Assembly (NCBI GenBank): GCA_034509425.1
Contig: JAVTVJ010000771.1
Span: 558,001 to 622,000, forward strand
Origin: Eopsaltria australis
Taxonomy: Eukaryota; Chordata; Aves; Passeriformes; Petroicidae
Direction of reading: 5' to 3'
Length of the DNA: 64,000 nucleotides
Positions 50,150 through 61,214 of this stretch are shown one piece after another; the first letter of the stretch is position 1; each line of letters starts with the position of its first letter. The notes beneath the pieces were generated by a model that had not been told where the DNA came from, did no database searches, and saw only the letters and a program-made list of their open reading frames with translations. The position numbers and the translations under genes were made by a program.

Positions 50150-50345
50150 AAATGATAAAAAAAAAAACCTAAGAGTGTTCTAACCGTGACTTGTTGCCAG
50201 TGTAAATTGAAAGCCTTAATAGCGTATGTAGGGCCAATTACAGTACATTAAGGTACAATATTGTCTTTACTGGCACTCTCCAGGGAGCCGGGAGACATTG
50301 TGGCAACAATGGTTTGCAGATGATATGCACGATAACTTCACCTAG
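50150..50345. promoter_or_regulatory. Candidate enhancer with paired SOX-type inverted cores
   Basis: CATTGT (50296-50301) and ACAATG (50306-50311) form a perfect 6-bp inverted repeat around GGCA; each arm is a SOX HMG-box core. About 8 bp further on is GATGATATGCAC, which resembles a degenerate POU site. Upstream are GGCCAATTACAG (CCAAT plus homeodomain core) and a palindromic GTACAATATTGTC-type stretch. The arm orientation (CATTGT first) differs from the best-known SOXE dimer arrangement, so dimer binding is only a possibility. Confidence 0.33.
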
Positions 50346-51970
50346 ACACAGGCACCTGTTCCTCTCACAGAGCAGATGTTCAGGAGGCTGTTAAGAGAGC
50401 ATCAGCCTCTTGACAGAGCAGCAGAAAATGCCGTGTAACTGTGTCTGTTCACACTGCTGCACCCACCACCTCTGCTGCCCTGCCCTGCCCTGCCTCACCG
50501 AAACCCCAGCCCCCTGGGCACACCAGATCAACTCAGCATTTGAAGGCCAAGCCCTTTCCTGGCTCTCTGCCCAGGCAAATCCTCAAGCCAGGAAAGGGAG
50601 TTTCCCCCGTGTCAGTAGGGTGAGGTTTCACTGGCTCGGTGCCTGGGGTGTCAGACTTCTTGCAACCTCACTCATGCACCAGCAGCTACAACCATTTCCA
50701 TGTCATGGCAGCATCTTTAAACATGACCTGGCAAGCTGCACGTGGCATGGAGAGACTCAGTTTGCGCTGGAGCAGGCTTACCACCAGAATGGGAAGAGAT
50801 GGGTGGACTCCCTGGCGTTGTATTGTACCATTCCCATCATCCTGGACCACCAACTTCAATATTATCTATTTTCCCCTTTTTAAATAATTTTTCCCAAGTT
50901 CAAAATGAGCTTTGTGGATTTGTTTGCATATCTGTGAACAGTGGCTGATGGTCAGCCCCGTGAGGGAGCTGACCATCTCTGGGGTGTGAGTTACCCCACA
51001 GAGCTTCCCATGTCTTAACCAGAATCTCTCCCCTTGCATAAACAAGCAAACCAGCCTGAGGGTGAAGCTGCCCCAAGATAACCTGAGTGCCACAGTGTTT
51101 CCAGCTTAGCAGTTTTCAGCCTGTGGTCCATAAAAGCCGTGAATTATTCCTATAGGATCTGCAAAAGGTAATGAAGAAGAGATGGGTGCGTGTATTCTGT
51201 GCAGGAACCAGCACCAGGATCGGAAAGCATTTGGTGTTCACAGAATTGGAGAAGACTGAGAATGTCCTCTCTAAGTCTGTGGGAGGGAACCTGCACTTGC
51301 ATCTTCTGTGGTGTGCATCCCTTAGGAGAATAATTCATGTTTGATGAAAAGTGCATTGGCAGAGATGTCATTACGTATCACTGATACCTCTAATCTAGAG
51401 GAAACTTGGTGCACAGTGTTATGAACCTCTGCAAGAGTGCAGTCTGGCAATGGGAAGACATCTAATTCTCTGCCAGGGCTTGCTGCTCCAGCTGGTAGCA
51501 GCTGTAGAAGCACTACCTCATCAATATCTTGGGGATTCAGTGCAAACGTGGACAAATTCCTGACTGCTGACTGCAGTGGCTGCCAAGGATGGCTTGGAAG
51601 GACGGGGGGGTGTGTGTGAAATTTAAGATCTCATTTTTGCCAGAGTTAATAAGATTGCTTCCCCATCACTCTCAAAAAGAAGACCTCTTCCCAAAGGTTG
51701 AATGGAAGCAGGGAAAGCTGCAAAGAGGCTGCCTGAGAGTCCTTGGATGACCTCCATGCTGTTTGTACACAGTGACAATTACTGTGATTATGGTCTGGGA
51801 GCAAGCCCTCACTACTTCAGTAGAACACATCTGTCATGTACAAGGTGCAGGTCTGTTGCCCAAACACTAAGATTAAAATTACTCCATGTCAGCCATCCTC
51901 ATTTTCATGTCCTGGAGGTGCCACGATGTGGGAAGAGCACTGAGAGGGGTGCTTGCCTCTCAGCAGCTCT

Positions 51971-52021
51971 GGTGTGTGTGTACCCTGGCTTTGTCTGTGT
52001 GTGTGTCTGTGTGTGTGTGTT
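51971..52021. repeat. Interrupted GT microsatellite
   Basis: Runs of GT dinucleotides are interrupted by ACCCTGGCTTT and single CTGT steps. It lies immediately upstream of the X-box/CCAAT element. Such tracts are often length-polymorphic. Confidence 0.95.
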
Positions 52022-52049
52022 GATATTGAGCAACCCACCACACGCAGCA

Positions 52050-52295
52050 TGTGTATATACTGCATTTTAATAGATATAGGGCTACTGGCTTAACATACAC
52101 AGTTGCTATAGTAACAGAGGTTTCCGTAGTAACGGTGGCAGAAAATAATCCAGTACCAATTAAAAATAAACTGTTTGGAAAGGGGGCTGGGGGAGAAAGG
52201 AAACTGCTGAGAACCACCTTCTCCTTTATTGGTTCATCTCCCAGGGACTCGGAAGATTGATTAATGCTCGAAATAACCGTTCTTAACCAATGGTG
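52050..52295. promoter_or_regulatory. Candidate RFX/NF-Y element: two X-boxes and two CCAAT boxes
   Basis: GTTGCTATAGTAAC at 52102-52115 fits the RFX X-box consensus (GTNRCY, short spacer, RGYAAC), and GTTTCCGTAGTAAC at 52120-52133 is a second, slightly weaker copy starting 18 bp later. An inverted CCAAT (ATTGG) lies at 52228-52232 and a direct CCAAT at 52287-52291. AT-rich sites between them include CAATTAAAAATAAAC. RFX and NF-Y sites are known to work together in ciliary and MHC class II promoters; here the element is intronic, so an enhancer is more likely than a promoter. Motif matches are read directly; binding is inference. Confidence 0.45.
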
Positions 52296-53928
52296 AGCCA
52301 AAAAGGTGGGATGAGGGTGGGTGTGGTGGCTAAGGCTGTTGTCCTGAAGTGAAACAAAGGGAAAGGAATGTGTCAGGGGTATGGCAGAAATACAAGAGAG
52401 TGATGCTGACTCTTTCCATTAGATTAAAGTCCCTAGGGAGGAGAAGCAAGGACAATTTCCCTCCTTTCCTTCCTCCAGTGTGTACCACAGCCACGGAGTC
52501 TTTATTAGCATACTGATTAAAGCCACAGGCAATCCAGGCTCCAGGGGAGCATCTGATGCGATACCAGGATGCCCGTCTCAGATGTGGCAGAGCAGAAAGC
52601 ATTGCTGTGGTGGGAGTTCCTCCCATTTGAAGTTGTTTGTGCCCATCCTCTCCCCGGGCACCGTCACTCATCGCTTGTGCTGACAGGCATCCGAGGCCCT
52701 GGTGCCCAAGGGAAGCTGGAAGCAAAGCATGATGCAAAGCAAGGAGCCTGTGCCTTGGTAAGGGAGAGAAGACAGCGTTGCTTCCTCACAAACACAGGAT
52801 GCGTGGGACGTGTTTGCAGGGTGTGGATGGGCACAGGTCCCCTGGCAGCCTTCAGCTGTGGTGCCACGCTTTTGTCGTGCCACTTGTACCCATGCACTCT
52901 TCATGTTTTATTGGAGAGATTTGCAGCTTGTCAGCAGCAAGGCAGGGTTCCCCCTTTCAGAGGGGAGCAGCTGTGTGAGGAAGGGTGAAGGAGGGGAGGG
53001 CGGTGGTGGCAGAGCTGCTGGGAGGAGCGGTGTGTCCGGCTGGGTGGGAGCTGTCCCGCACCAAGCACAAGTGTCACACGAGGGCGCTTTGTGTCCTCCC
53101 CTGCCGGCAGGAATGCCCTGCCTCCGGGCTGGGGTGACAAGCACAGCTGAGCACACGCTGCAGCGGAGGCTCTATCTTGTGATTGTACAGGGAGAGAGGA
53201 GTTGGGAATCCGTGTGTCTCTCCTTGCAGGAACTAGAGCTGATGATTCTGCTGATCATCCTCAGCACTGTGGGACTGCTTAGCTACAGTGTGGGAACAGC
53301 ATTTGTGCTTGGCAAGCCAAGGGAGGTGATGTGCCTGTGGCTAGTCCCAGGCTGTGCAGTTTGTGGTGGACTTAGAGCCACATCTCCTGGCTGTGGGAGC
53401 AGAGCTTGCTCCCTGCTGATCCCTTCCAGGCTGGTGCTCTTTCTCCTTTTCCAGCTATGCCTGCATTTCCTCCCGTAGCTAGTGTGTGTCTGTGGGATAC
53501 AGCTCACTGAGATGGCTGGCATGTGACAGCAGTGGGGTCTCATTTAATTCACTTCCTCAGAAGTGGTTTTCTCTGGAACTGGTCAAGAGCTCATTACCCT
53601 GAGGTCAAGCGGTATGATTTCACCATGAGAAAAACCACTTGAGTTTGGGTGTAGTCTTCTTGCTAAATCTGGTGCCTTAGAACACTATGAATTAAAGAGT
53701 CTTTCAAAGGTCAGACTGTGAAAAAGCAGCCTCTCTTGCTGAGGGACACAGTGGGAGGATCCAGGAGTAGATAAGGATTGAAAGGAGAGATTTGGTAAAA
53801 TATCTAAATGTTTTAAAGGCAAGTGGAATCCAGGCCAAGAGGGGAGTCTTGGTTTGGGAGGCCACCCCAAATCAGGTGAGTTCCTTTCCTGTGTTAATGA
53901 CTCATCTCTCTTCATTCCCCCCTCACAG

Positions 53929-54339
53929 TGACCAAGCTGCAGGTGAGCAAGTCCAAGCGGAGCATCACGCTGGTGGAGAGCCGGCCCATCCCCCTGAACT
54001 GCTCGGTGAAATCACAGACCAGCCCCGACTCGCACTTCGCCGTGCTGTGGTACGTGCACAAGCCCTCGGACGCCGATGGGAAGCTCATCCTGAAGACCAC
54101 GCACAGCTCTGCCTTCGAGTACGGCACCTACGCGGAGGAGGAGGGGCTGCGGGGCCGGCTGCAGTTTGAGCGCTCAGCCTCGGGCGGGCTCTTCAGCCTG
54201 ACGGTGCAGCGGGCCGAGGTTCGGGACAGCGGCAGCTACTACTGCCACGTGGAGGAGTGGCTGCTCAGCCCCAACCACGCCTGGTACAAGCTGGCAGAGG
54301 AGGTGTCGGGACGCACCGAGGTCACCGTCAAGCAGCCAG
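53929..54339 (+). CDS. IGSF3: IGSF3 exon: Ig domain 6
   Basis: This exon encodes residues 663-799, starting with a split Val codon and TKLQVSKSKRSITLVE. The Ig domain has first cysteine in LNCSVKSQ (with an NCS sequon overlapping it), core tryptophan in VLWYVHKP and second cysteine in RDSGSYYCHV. This is followed by EEWLLSPNHAWYKLAEE, the E-W-L form of the family motif. The segment FEYGTYAEEEGLRGRLQFER is highly similar to mammalian IGSF3. Domains 6, 7 and 8 share the EEWL...WY(K/R) ending and look like an internally duplicated set. The donor is GTGGGG, weaker than the other donors in this gene; phase 1. Confidence 0.97.
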
Positions 54340-55946
54340 GTGGGGTTGGCTCCTGTGCGCGGCCTGTGAGGGCGCCACCCTGTCCTTGCATCCTCATGCC
54401 TGCGCATCCCTGCGTGGAAAGAGGGTTTTCCCTCCTTTGATGTGACTCTTGTCCCTCTGGGCTGAGCTTGGCTGCCTTTCAGTGTCCCCACATGAAGGTT
54501 GTCCATCCCTCATAGTGTGTAGGGCCACTGCATCCAGCCAGGTTTCATTATCCTCCAGAGCATCGTGTAGCAAGAGTGTCAACTAGTGACCTACTGAGAG
54601 AGAACCCCTGAGTGCCTGCCTGGGAAAGCATTTTTATGTCTTGTACACAGTTTAATTTTACTCTCTGCCTGTATCCTGGCAGGCACAGGGAGCCTTGTCT
54701 CTTCTACCTGTGAACATAGATGGGAATAACAAGTTTAATGAGGTGGGAAGCTGGCTGCCAGGAAAGGAGAACTGTGCTCTGTGCGTGGTTTCCGTGGCAG
54801 TGGACAGCACTGATAAAGGTGAGCTGGTGGAGGAGCTAAATATGGCCCCCACCAGCTGGGACAGAGCCTTCCTTTGGGCAAAGGGGGGAGGCAGGGAGGC
54901 AAGAACCGTCCAGAACATTGGTACTTCATGAGGAATCCTAACTTGTCCTTGCTTGATGCCAGTGTCTGGAAGCTAAAATCCCTCAGGCAGGAGGGATGCA
55001 GTTGGATATCAGGGCTGGAGTAGGGTGCTCAGTGCATTTTCTCTCTGGATTTGGCTGGTTAGACATGAGCTCCGTGGACGAGGGCGCAAGAGGGATATTG
55101 GATATGTTTCCCAGCACAGCTTTGCCTGGTCACATACGCAGGAAGCACACCAGGCCATGGCTCAATGCCAGTGCCAGCTCCTTATTTCTGTCTGCAAAGT
55201 CCCAGGATGGCTGAGGGGTGGTCAGGGACAGGGAGCTGTGACTGCCCCTTCCTCTGCATTGCCCACCTCTCTCTGGGAAGTACGGTGCTTGCTGCAGCAG
55301 CGGTACCAGGGAACTCCAGACTGCCCCTAGAAAGAATCGTGAGGGATTTAGGAGTGTACGACACGTCATTTCGCATAAAAGAGCTGATTCCAGTCACTCT
55401 CCCGTGTATCAATGAAGTTGTGGAGCAAAAACCAGGGACATTCCCAAGGCAGCAAAACACTGCGTGTGACTTTGCCCTCATGCCACTTCTCGTTTTGCAG
55501 TGGGGGTTCCCTATAATCAGCTGTCTGTTCTCCACCTTGCTTTTTTTCTTTCCTTTTTCCACAGCAGGGGGATTTACTGGTTAGGGTGTGATCAGGCTAC
55601 TGCCTTGTCCTAAGAGGAGAACAGGAAAAGACTGAGGTGTGATCTCCCTTCATTAGGTCTCTGTGCATTAAGAAACCCCAGGTCCTACTGGGAGATGGTG
55701 GGTTTCCAATTCCCTGCACTGAATGGGTCATTGTTAGTGGCTAGCCTGAGATTTTCAGAAGACCCTAAAAAACACAAGCCCTATTTTTTTTTGTCCTTTC
55801 CTTTCTCCATCATTTTTTTCCTTTACTTCCTTATTTCTTTTATCACACCCAGCATTGTGGTCACACAGGAAAGGCTTGTGGGGGGAGACAAAGGACGCTT
55901 GCACGACCCTTGGCCACGCTGCATTTCTAATGGCCTTTTTCCACAG
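54340..55946 (+). other. IGSF3: IGSF3 intron between Ig6 and Ig7 exons
   Basis: A 1.6-kb intron with a GTGGGG donor and a TTTCCACAG acceptor preceded by a T-rich stretch (about 55780-55850). No exon or transposon was recognised in it. Confidence 0.88.
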
Positions 55947-56354
55947 ATAACCACCTGCAGGTCAACCAGACCCACAAGAACATCACAGTGCTGGAGAACG
56001 AGTGGGTGACCCTGGAGTGCCTGGTGAGCAGCCGGACCAGCCCCTCCTCGCAGCTGCTGGTGGAGTGGTCGGTGTGGCGGCCGGGCCGCGCTGACAAGGA
56101 GGTGGTGGCCTGGCTGAGCCGGCAGAGCACGCTGCACTACGGGGACCCGGCGGCGCTGGGCAGCCTGAGGGGCCGGCTGCACCTGGAGAGCCTGGCCCCG
56201 GGCCTCTTCCTGCTCTCCATCCAGAACTCCACCGTGCGGGACAGCGGCGCCTACGGCTGCCGTGTGGAGGAGTGGCTGCTCGACCCTGGCGACCGCTGGT
56301 ACAAGCGGGCAGAGGACGTCTCCGGGCTCGTCACCCTCACGGTCAAGCAGCCAG
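55947..56354 (+). CDS. IGSF3: IGSF3 exon: Ig domain 7
   Basis: This exon encodes residues 800-935, joining through a split Asp codon to DNHLQVNQTHKNITVLE. Three N-glycosylation sequons are visible: NQT and NIT close together at the amino end, and NST just before the second cysteine. The Ig domain has first cysteine in LECLVSSR, core tryptophan in VEWSVWRP and second cysteine in RDSGAYGCRV. It then has EEWLLDPGDRWYKRAED. The exon is very GC-rich (for example GGGCCGCGCTGAC), with CpG content well above the adjacent introns. It appears somewhat more diverged from mammalian IGSF3 than domains 5 and 6. The donor is GTGAGC, phase 1. Confidence 0.96.
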
Positions 56355-56639
56355 GTGAGCAGGATCTCCTTGAGCAGCCTTGTGCCCTCTTGGGCAATCA
56401 TGGACCACCATCTGTCTGTCAGCAACAGTTGCTGATTCCTTTTTCCTTGCAAGTGATTGCAGCCTTGCTTTTCTGGAGAGGGTTAGAGCAAGTCCGTGGG
56501 CCTGGGATTTTGTCACTGCATCTGCAATTTATTTTTTTTCAGCACTTTTGGCAGATTGAATAAGGTAGGCTCCTGATTTTACTCACATTTTCATTGAGAA
56601 TAGGATGGAAGAAGCTACCTGTGCTTGCCAGGTGTGTGC

Positions 56640-58060
56640 CCCAGGGGCAAGGTCCTTTCATGAGAAGAGGGCAGCAGAGGCACACTGATGACTCTTACTG
56701 AGCTTGCTGTCAACCAGCACCCCCAGATCCCTTTCTTCAGGGCTGCTCTCCAGCCAATGCTCTCCCAGTTCTACTTGTGCATGGTGTTACTTTGACCTAG
56801 GCATAAAATCCAGACATTTCAACTTGTTAAATTCCATTCCATTAATCAAAGTCCAGAGCTCCAGTCTATCTAGATCATTTTCTAAGGCCTCTTGTCCCTC
56901 AAGAGAGTCAGCAGCACCTCCCAGTTAGGTATTGCCAGGAAACTTGCTAATGGTGCATTTAATTCCTGTATCCAGATCTTTGATAAATATATTGAACAGC
57001 ACTGGTCCTAAAATTGAGCCCTGAGGAGCACCACTGGTGACCAGTTACCAGCCAGAAGTAGCCCCATTCACTGCATCCCTTTGAACTCTGCCCTTCAGCC
57101 CGTTCATCACTCAGTGCACCATGAACCTCCTCATCCCACAGTTGGAAGGATGTAGTGAGGGACAATATGAAAAGCCTTACTGAAACTCAGAAAAAGTGCA
57201 TCCACTGCCTTCCCTTCATCCACTGACAGAGCAGGTGACACAAGGATATTAAATTATTTAACCAGACTTCCTCCTTGTGAATCCATGTTGGCTCTGTCTG
57301 ATGACTGCGTTGTTCTTTAAATGCCTTTCAGTAGTATCCAGTATAATCTTCTCCATAACTTTTCCAGGAACTGAGGTTAGACTAACATGTCTGTAGTTTC
57401 CTGGGTCTTCCCTCATGTCCTTCTTGTAAATTGGAATAATACTGACCAGCTTCCAGCCAGCAAGCACCTCCCAGAGCCCTTGGAAGGCTTCTGCCATAAC
57501 AACCTGATGAATCCCATCAGGCCCCAGGGACTTGTGGACACTCAGCTGATAGAGCTGATCCCTCCCAATTTCCGAGTCTGCAGATGGAAAGGGACTGTTC
57601 CTGCTCTTGTGGTCCTCTGACTCATGGGACTGGGCAGCCCAAGGTCTATCAGTATTATTAAAGATGAGGCAAAAAAAACATTTAATGCCTCTGCTTTTTC
57701 CTCATCGCTATTTATCAGATAACAATCTTCAACAGATACCAGTTCAACATTTTCTTCAGACATCTTGCTATTAACAGTCTTAAAAAAGTGCTGACACAAG
57801 GCTGGCCAATTCAACTCTAATTTAATTTTGACCTTTTGTGTCTTCTGCCTGCATATATGAACTACAGCTCTGTAATCTTCCTGCAGAGCCTGACTTTGCT
57901 CCAGAGATCGTACAATTTCTTTCTCCTCTTGAGCTCCACAAGGAGCTGCTGTTCAGCCAACCTTGCATGACTTAGGACACAGTGGAGTTGCCTGCTCCTG
58001 TGCTTCTAGAAGGTGGTTTTTAAGACTGACCAGCACTGATGGACTCCTAAACCCTCAAAG
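56640..58060 (-). mobile_element. CR1 LINE remnant with decayed reverse transcriptase
   Basis: Translating the - strand from the right gives ordered pieces of a CR1-type reverse transcriptase: DEEKAEALNVFFAS (near 57690), then WKLVSIIPIYKKD, GNYRHVSLTSVPGKVME and SQHGFT (57497 to 57258). These are followed by [19 protein letters not shown] (about 56998-56940) and a piece corresponding to SSPEERDLGVLV (near 56730). The pieces lie in different frames with stops between them. The catalytic FADD-type position reads FPGN, so the enzyme is inactive. It is a 5'- and 3'-truncated pseudogene copy inserted antisense to IGSF3. Edges are approximate, the right one especially. Confidence 0.88.
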
Positions 58061-59606
58061 AGTACCCTCCCAGGGTACTCTGCTATGTTTTGCCTGTTCT
58101 AACAACAGATAAGTTGCAAAGGCAGTTTACGTTGGAAAATACAGATTGCCTAGTTGTCGAGGCATGTGACTCAAGATTAAATGTCTGTCTTAAAGGCTCT
58201 AGGTAAAACAACAGTACAGTCCTTCACTGAGTACTTTCCAGCTTCTAAAGCAAGCTCTCTGCATGTTGTGCAGTGCTTCGTGCCTGCCCATTCCAGCAAG
58301 ATGTCAGCCTCATAACTGTGCAGAGGAGCTGGCAAAACAGTGCGGTTCTGGAAAGATTCTAGTGGTCATTCCTGGCAGAGATTTTTACTGTGGAGGAGGA
58401 GCATTCTCAGGGGACAGCAGAGCTCTTTTCTGCCACGTCTTTGCTTGGGAAGTTTTGCTGGCCAAAGTGGCTTGAGCAGAGACACTTCCCCAGACAATCC
58501 CTGTGCCTGCTGGGTTGTCAGTACAGCTCTCCATCCAGTGTGGTAATTGCCAGCCCTGATGGAGGGGATAATGAACAGCAGGAAAAATCTCTGAGGCTCC
58601 TCTTGAATTGCAGAAGAATGTGGAGTGGGAAGAAGAGAGGGAGTTGGGAGTGCACTAATTGAAGATAATTTTTTTTTTCTAAAAGTGCTTTGTTGCTGTT
58701 TGTTTTTGTTTCATAGCAGTCAGTACTTAACAAAATGACTAATCGTGCTTGTGACTCATGTCTCATTAGTGAGGATCTCCAGCCTCATCTGTCAGGGCTA
58801 TAATCACCAGCAAGGGGGGGAAAAAACCTCTCAGCACCTTCAGACATCAGTTCTCCTCTTTCTGCTAAACCTGCTGAAGGTGAGGGAGGCTTTGTGTTAG
58901 TTTTGACAAGCCATTTCCTTCCTTTCTTCCTTTTTACCTCAGTAGCCCCCAAAATTTCATGACTTAACTCATTCCTGTTTCTGCTCAGGAGTCTTCCCTG
59001 GGAAGATGTGAACTCAAAATACTCATGTTCCTTTGCAGCCTGAAGAGCTCTGGCCTTAATGAAGGTTTTCCTCATGAGACCATTTAAAAAGTGTTGGACA
59101 GGTGCTGTAATTAGAAGCCCACTGGGCACAGCAACTCTGTGGCTTAGGAGAGCTGAGGGACAGCAGCCCCCTCCTGCAGGGACACCCTGGGGACTGCACA
59201 AGGGAGGGCTTGCCCAGCTCTCCTCACTGGAGGAGAAAGTGCCTCTCTCTTTGGTGAGTTATCGACCTGCCCTTCCTGCTCAGCTCCTGCCTTGGAAAGG
59301 GCTTTTTAATCTTTAAATGAAAGTTTAGATCCAGACTGATTGTGATCCCTGGAGTATGTGCTCCCTTGCAAGATGACTAAACCAAATGTTAATTGCTCTT
59401 GAAGTCAGCCTTTAATCAACTCATTGTGGGTTCTGGCCACCGTGTCTCAGTTAGGTAAAAACATCTCTTTAGCCTTGCAGCAAGCACTAGAGGAAAAAAA
59501 TTGGAGGAAGACTTTAGAAGCATTCTTGCTGCATCAGTGTTGAGCCCATCTCCATGGAGGAACCTCTTACCTTAAGTGACTTTCCAAGCTGCTGGAAAAG
59601 GTCTTC

Positions 59607-59637
59607 TCTTCTAAAGATTTTATCTTCTAAAGATTTT
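59607..59637. repeat. Short tandem duplication, 16-bp unit x2
   Basis: TCTTCTAAAGATTTTA at 59607-59622 is followed directly by TCTTCTAAAGATTTT. It is a slippage-type duplication in the intron before the Ig8 exon. Confidence 0.9.
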
Positions 59638-60051
59638 CAAATCCTTTGAGCCCTCTTAAAGAGCTAAAAAGAGGGGAGTGAATGTTCTGTGCAGCAGTAG
59701 CTGGGGAGGAGTAGCACACTGTTCCTCAGCACATGCACCAAACCTTGGTGTCCCGACACATTCTTGTAGCACATTTGGATGAGCTGCGGCAGCTTTCTAG
59801 TTGGGGTGAGGGTGGGCAGGGTGCAGCCAGCTCCTGTTTGACCCTGTGCCAGATGGTGTGTGGTGAGCTGAGGATGCTGTGCCTGCAGGGTTGAACTCAG
59901 AGCTACCTGTGAGTCTTGGCAGGCCACGTCAAGCTTTGGGTTTTGCTTGGATCACGCCCAGCACCAGAGTTATGACATTTTGTGCTGAGGCAGGATGGTT
60001 TTGATGATAGCATTTCGCTCAGCGCTCACCTCTTGATTTTTGTCATCTCAG

Positions 60052-60483
60052 ACCCCACCTTGCAGGTGGACACAGCCACCGCCAACCTCACAGTGCAGGA
60101 GAAGGAATCCTTCCCGCTGGACTGCAGCATCCTGTCCCGCTCCAGCCCCGAGTCCCACTTTGCAGTGACGTGGTACAACCTGCGGGCCAAAGAGGCGGGC
60201 GACCACACGGAGGAGGGGGAGGAGGAGGAGGAGGAGAGGGAAGCAGTGCTGAGCGTGGGCCCTGATGCCATCTTCAGCCCCGAGGCCAGTCGCTGGGAGG
60301 GCCGCCTGCGCTTCCAGAGGCTCTCAGCGGTGCTTTTCCGGCTGACGGTGCTGCAGGCGGGCGGTGCTGACACCGGCAACTACTCGTGCCGAGTGGAGGA
60401 GTGGCTGGCAGATCCCAACGGCGTCTGGTACCGACTGGCCGAGGAGGAGTCGGGCATGGTTGCTGTGCACGTGCAGGATGCAG
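60052..60483 (+). CDS. IGSF3: IGSF3 exon: Ig domain 8 with acidic insert
   Basis: This exon encodes residues 936-1079, beginning with a split Asp codon and PTLQVDTATANLTVQE. It is the longest Ig exon (432 nt) because of a glutamate-rich loop at residues 989-1000, encoded by a GAG-rich tract at 60210-60245, between the core-tryptophan strand (VTWYNLRAK) and the segment VLSVGPDAIF. First cysteine is in LDCSILSR and second in ADTGNYSCRV, then EEWLADPNGVWYRLAEEE. Sequons NLT and NYS are present. Mammalian IGSF3 also has an acidic insertion at this place, as I recall with a longer Glu/Asp run. This domain is membrane-proximal. The donor is GTGAGA, phase 1. Confidence 0.96.
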
Positions 60484-61214
60484 GTGAGAAGGGGTGATGA
60501 CTGACTGGGGCCGTGGCCCTGGCATCCCGTGCATCTTTGGTTCAACCAAGGTGAAAAGGCCAAGGAGTGAATGGGACTGGGGCAAGTCTGTGATGCCAGT
60601 ACTTTTCCAATCAGCTTGATGGCTCTTGCCATCTCTTGCTTGGGCTTGAGTATCCACACTGCACTCAGCTCTGTGCTGGGGCTGCTTGCCCACAGCATTT
60701 ACTACTGGGTGTGTCTCGAGTCAGTGAGGAATGGACCTTGCCCCCACTGGGATTTAACCCTCCCCTTTGGGGGAAGTTGGATTAGCTCTGCACAAGAGCA
60801 CTGTGGCACATGGGTCCCCTTGTATCAACTCTTGAAGCTGTTGCATGGTTTAGAGGCCCCAGAAGTAATTGAAGTCATGAGGGTTTTGTGGGCCCTTAAG
60901 GGCGATAGAGATCCTGAGGTGCTGCTCCCTTTGTATAGCGCCACTGAGAGAACAGAAGCTTTGCAAGGCTCCCTGCTTTATAAGATACTATAAAATCTGC
61001 ATCAGGGAGGACTCTATCACTCAAGAAACTCATGGGGGCATAAATCTGAAACATGCCATTACAACTTCCTTCTAACACTGGTATTTTTCCCAGAGCTCTA
61101 CCTCCTGCATTGACAGAGAATAATGAGCATCTGGTTTTTTATGTTTCTGAGGAAGTTTGTGTGGCCTGATTAGAGAGGAACCATGAAATGTGACCACCCT
61201 GTGTCTCTTTCCAG
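60484..61214 (+). other. IGSF3: IGSF3 intron between Ig8 and terminal coding exon
   Basis: A 731-bp intron with GTGAGA donor and TTTCCAG acceptor. I see nothing notable inside it. Confidence 0.9.

Larger units (their letters stand above)
40514..53928 (+). other. IGSF3: IGSF3 intron between Ig5 and Ig6 exons
   Basis: A 13.4-kb intron with GTGAGT donor and CCTCACAG acceptor. It contains a G-quadruplex-like tract, a GT microsatellite and a series of AT-rich candidate regulatory elements between about 46000 and 52300, annotated separately. No transposon fragment or extra exon was recognised. The rest is unremarkable. Confidence 0.87.
56355..60051 (+). other. IGSF3: IGSF3 intron between Ig7 and Ig8 exons
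   Basis: A 3.7-kb intron with GTGAGC donor and CATCTCAG acceptor. About 1.4 kb of it is an antisense CR1 LINE remnant (56640-58060). Outside that and a small tandem duplication near 59607, no feature was recognised. Confidence 0.88.
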
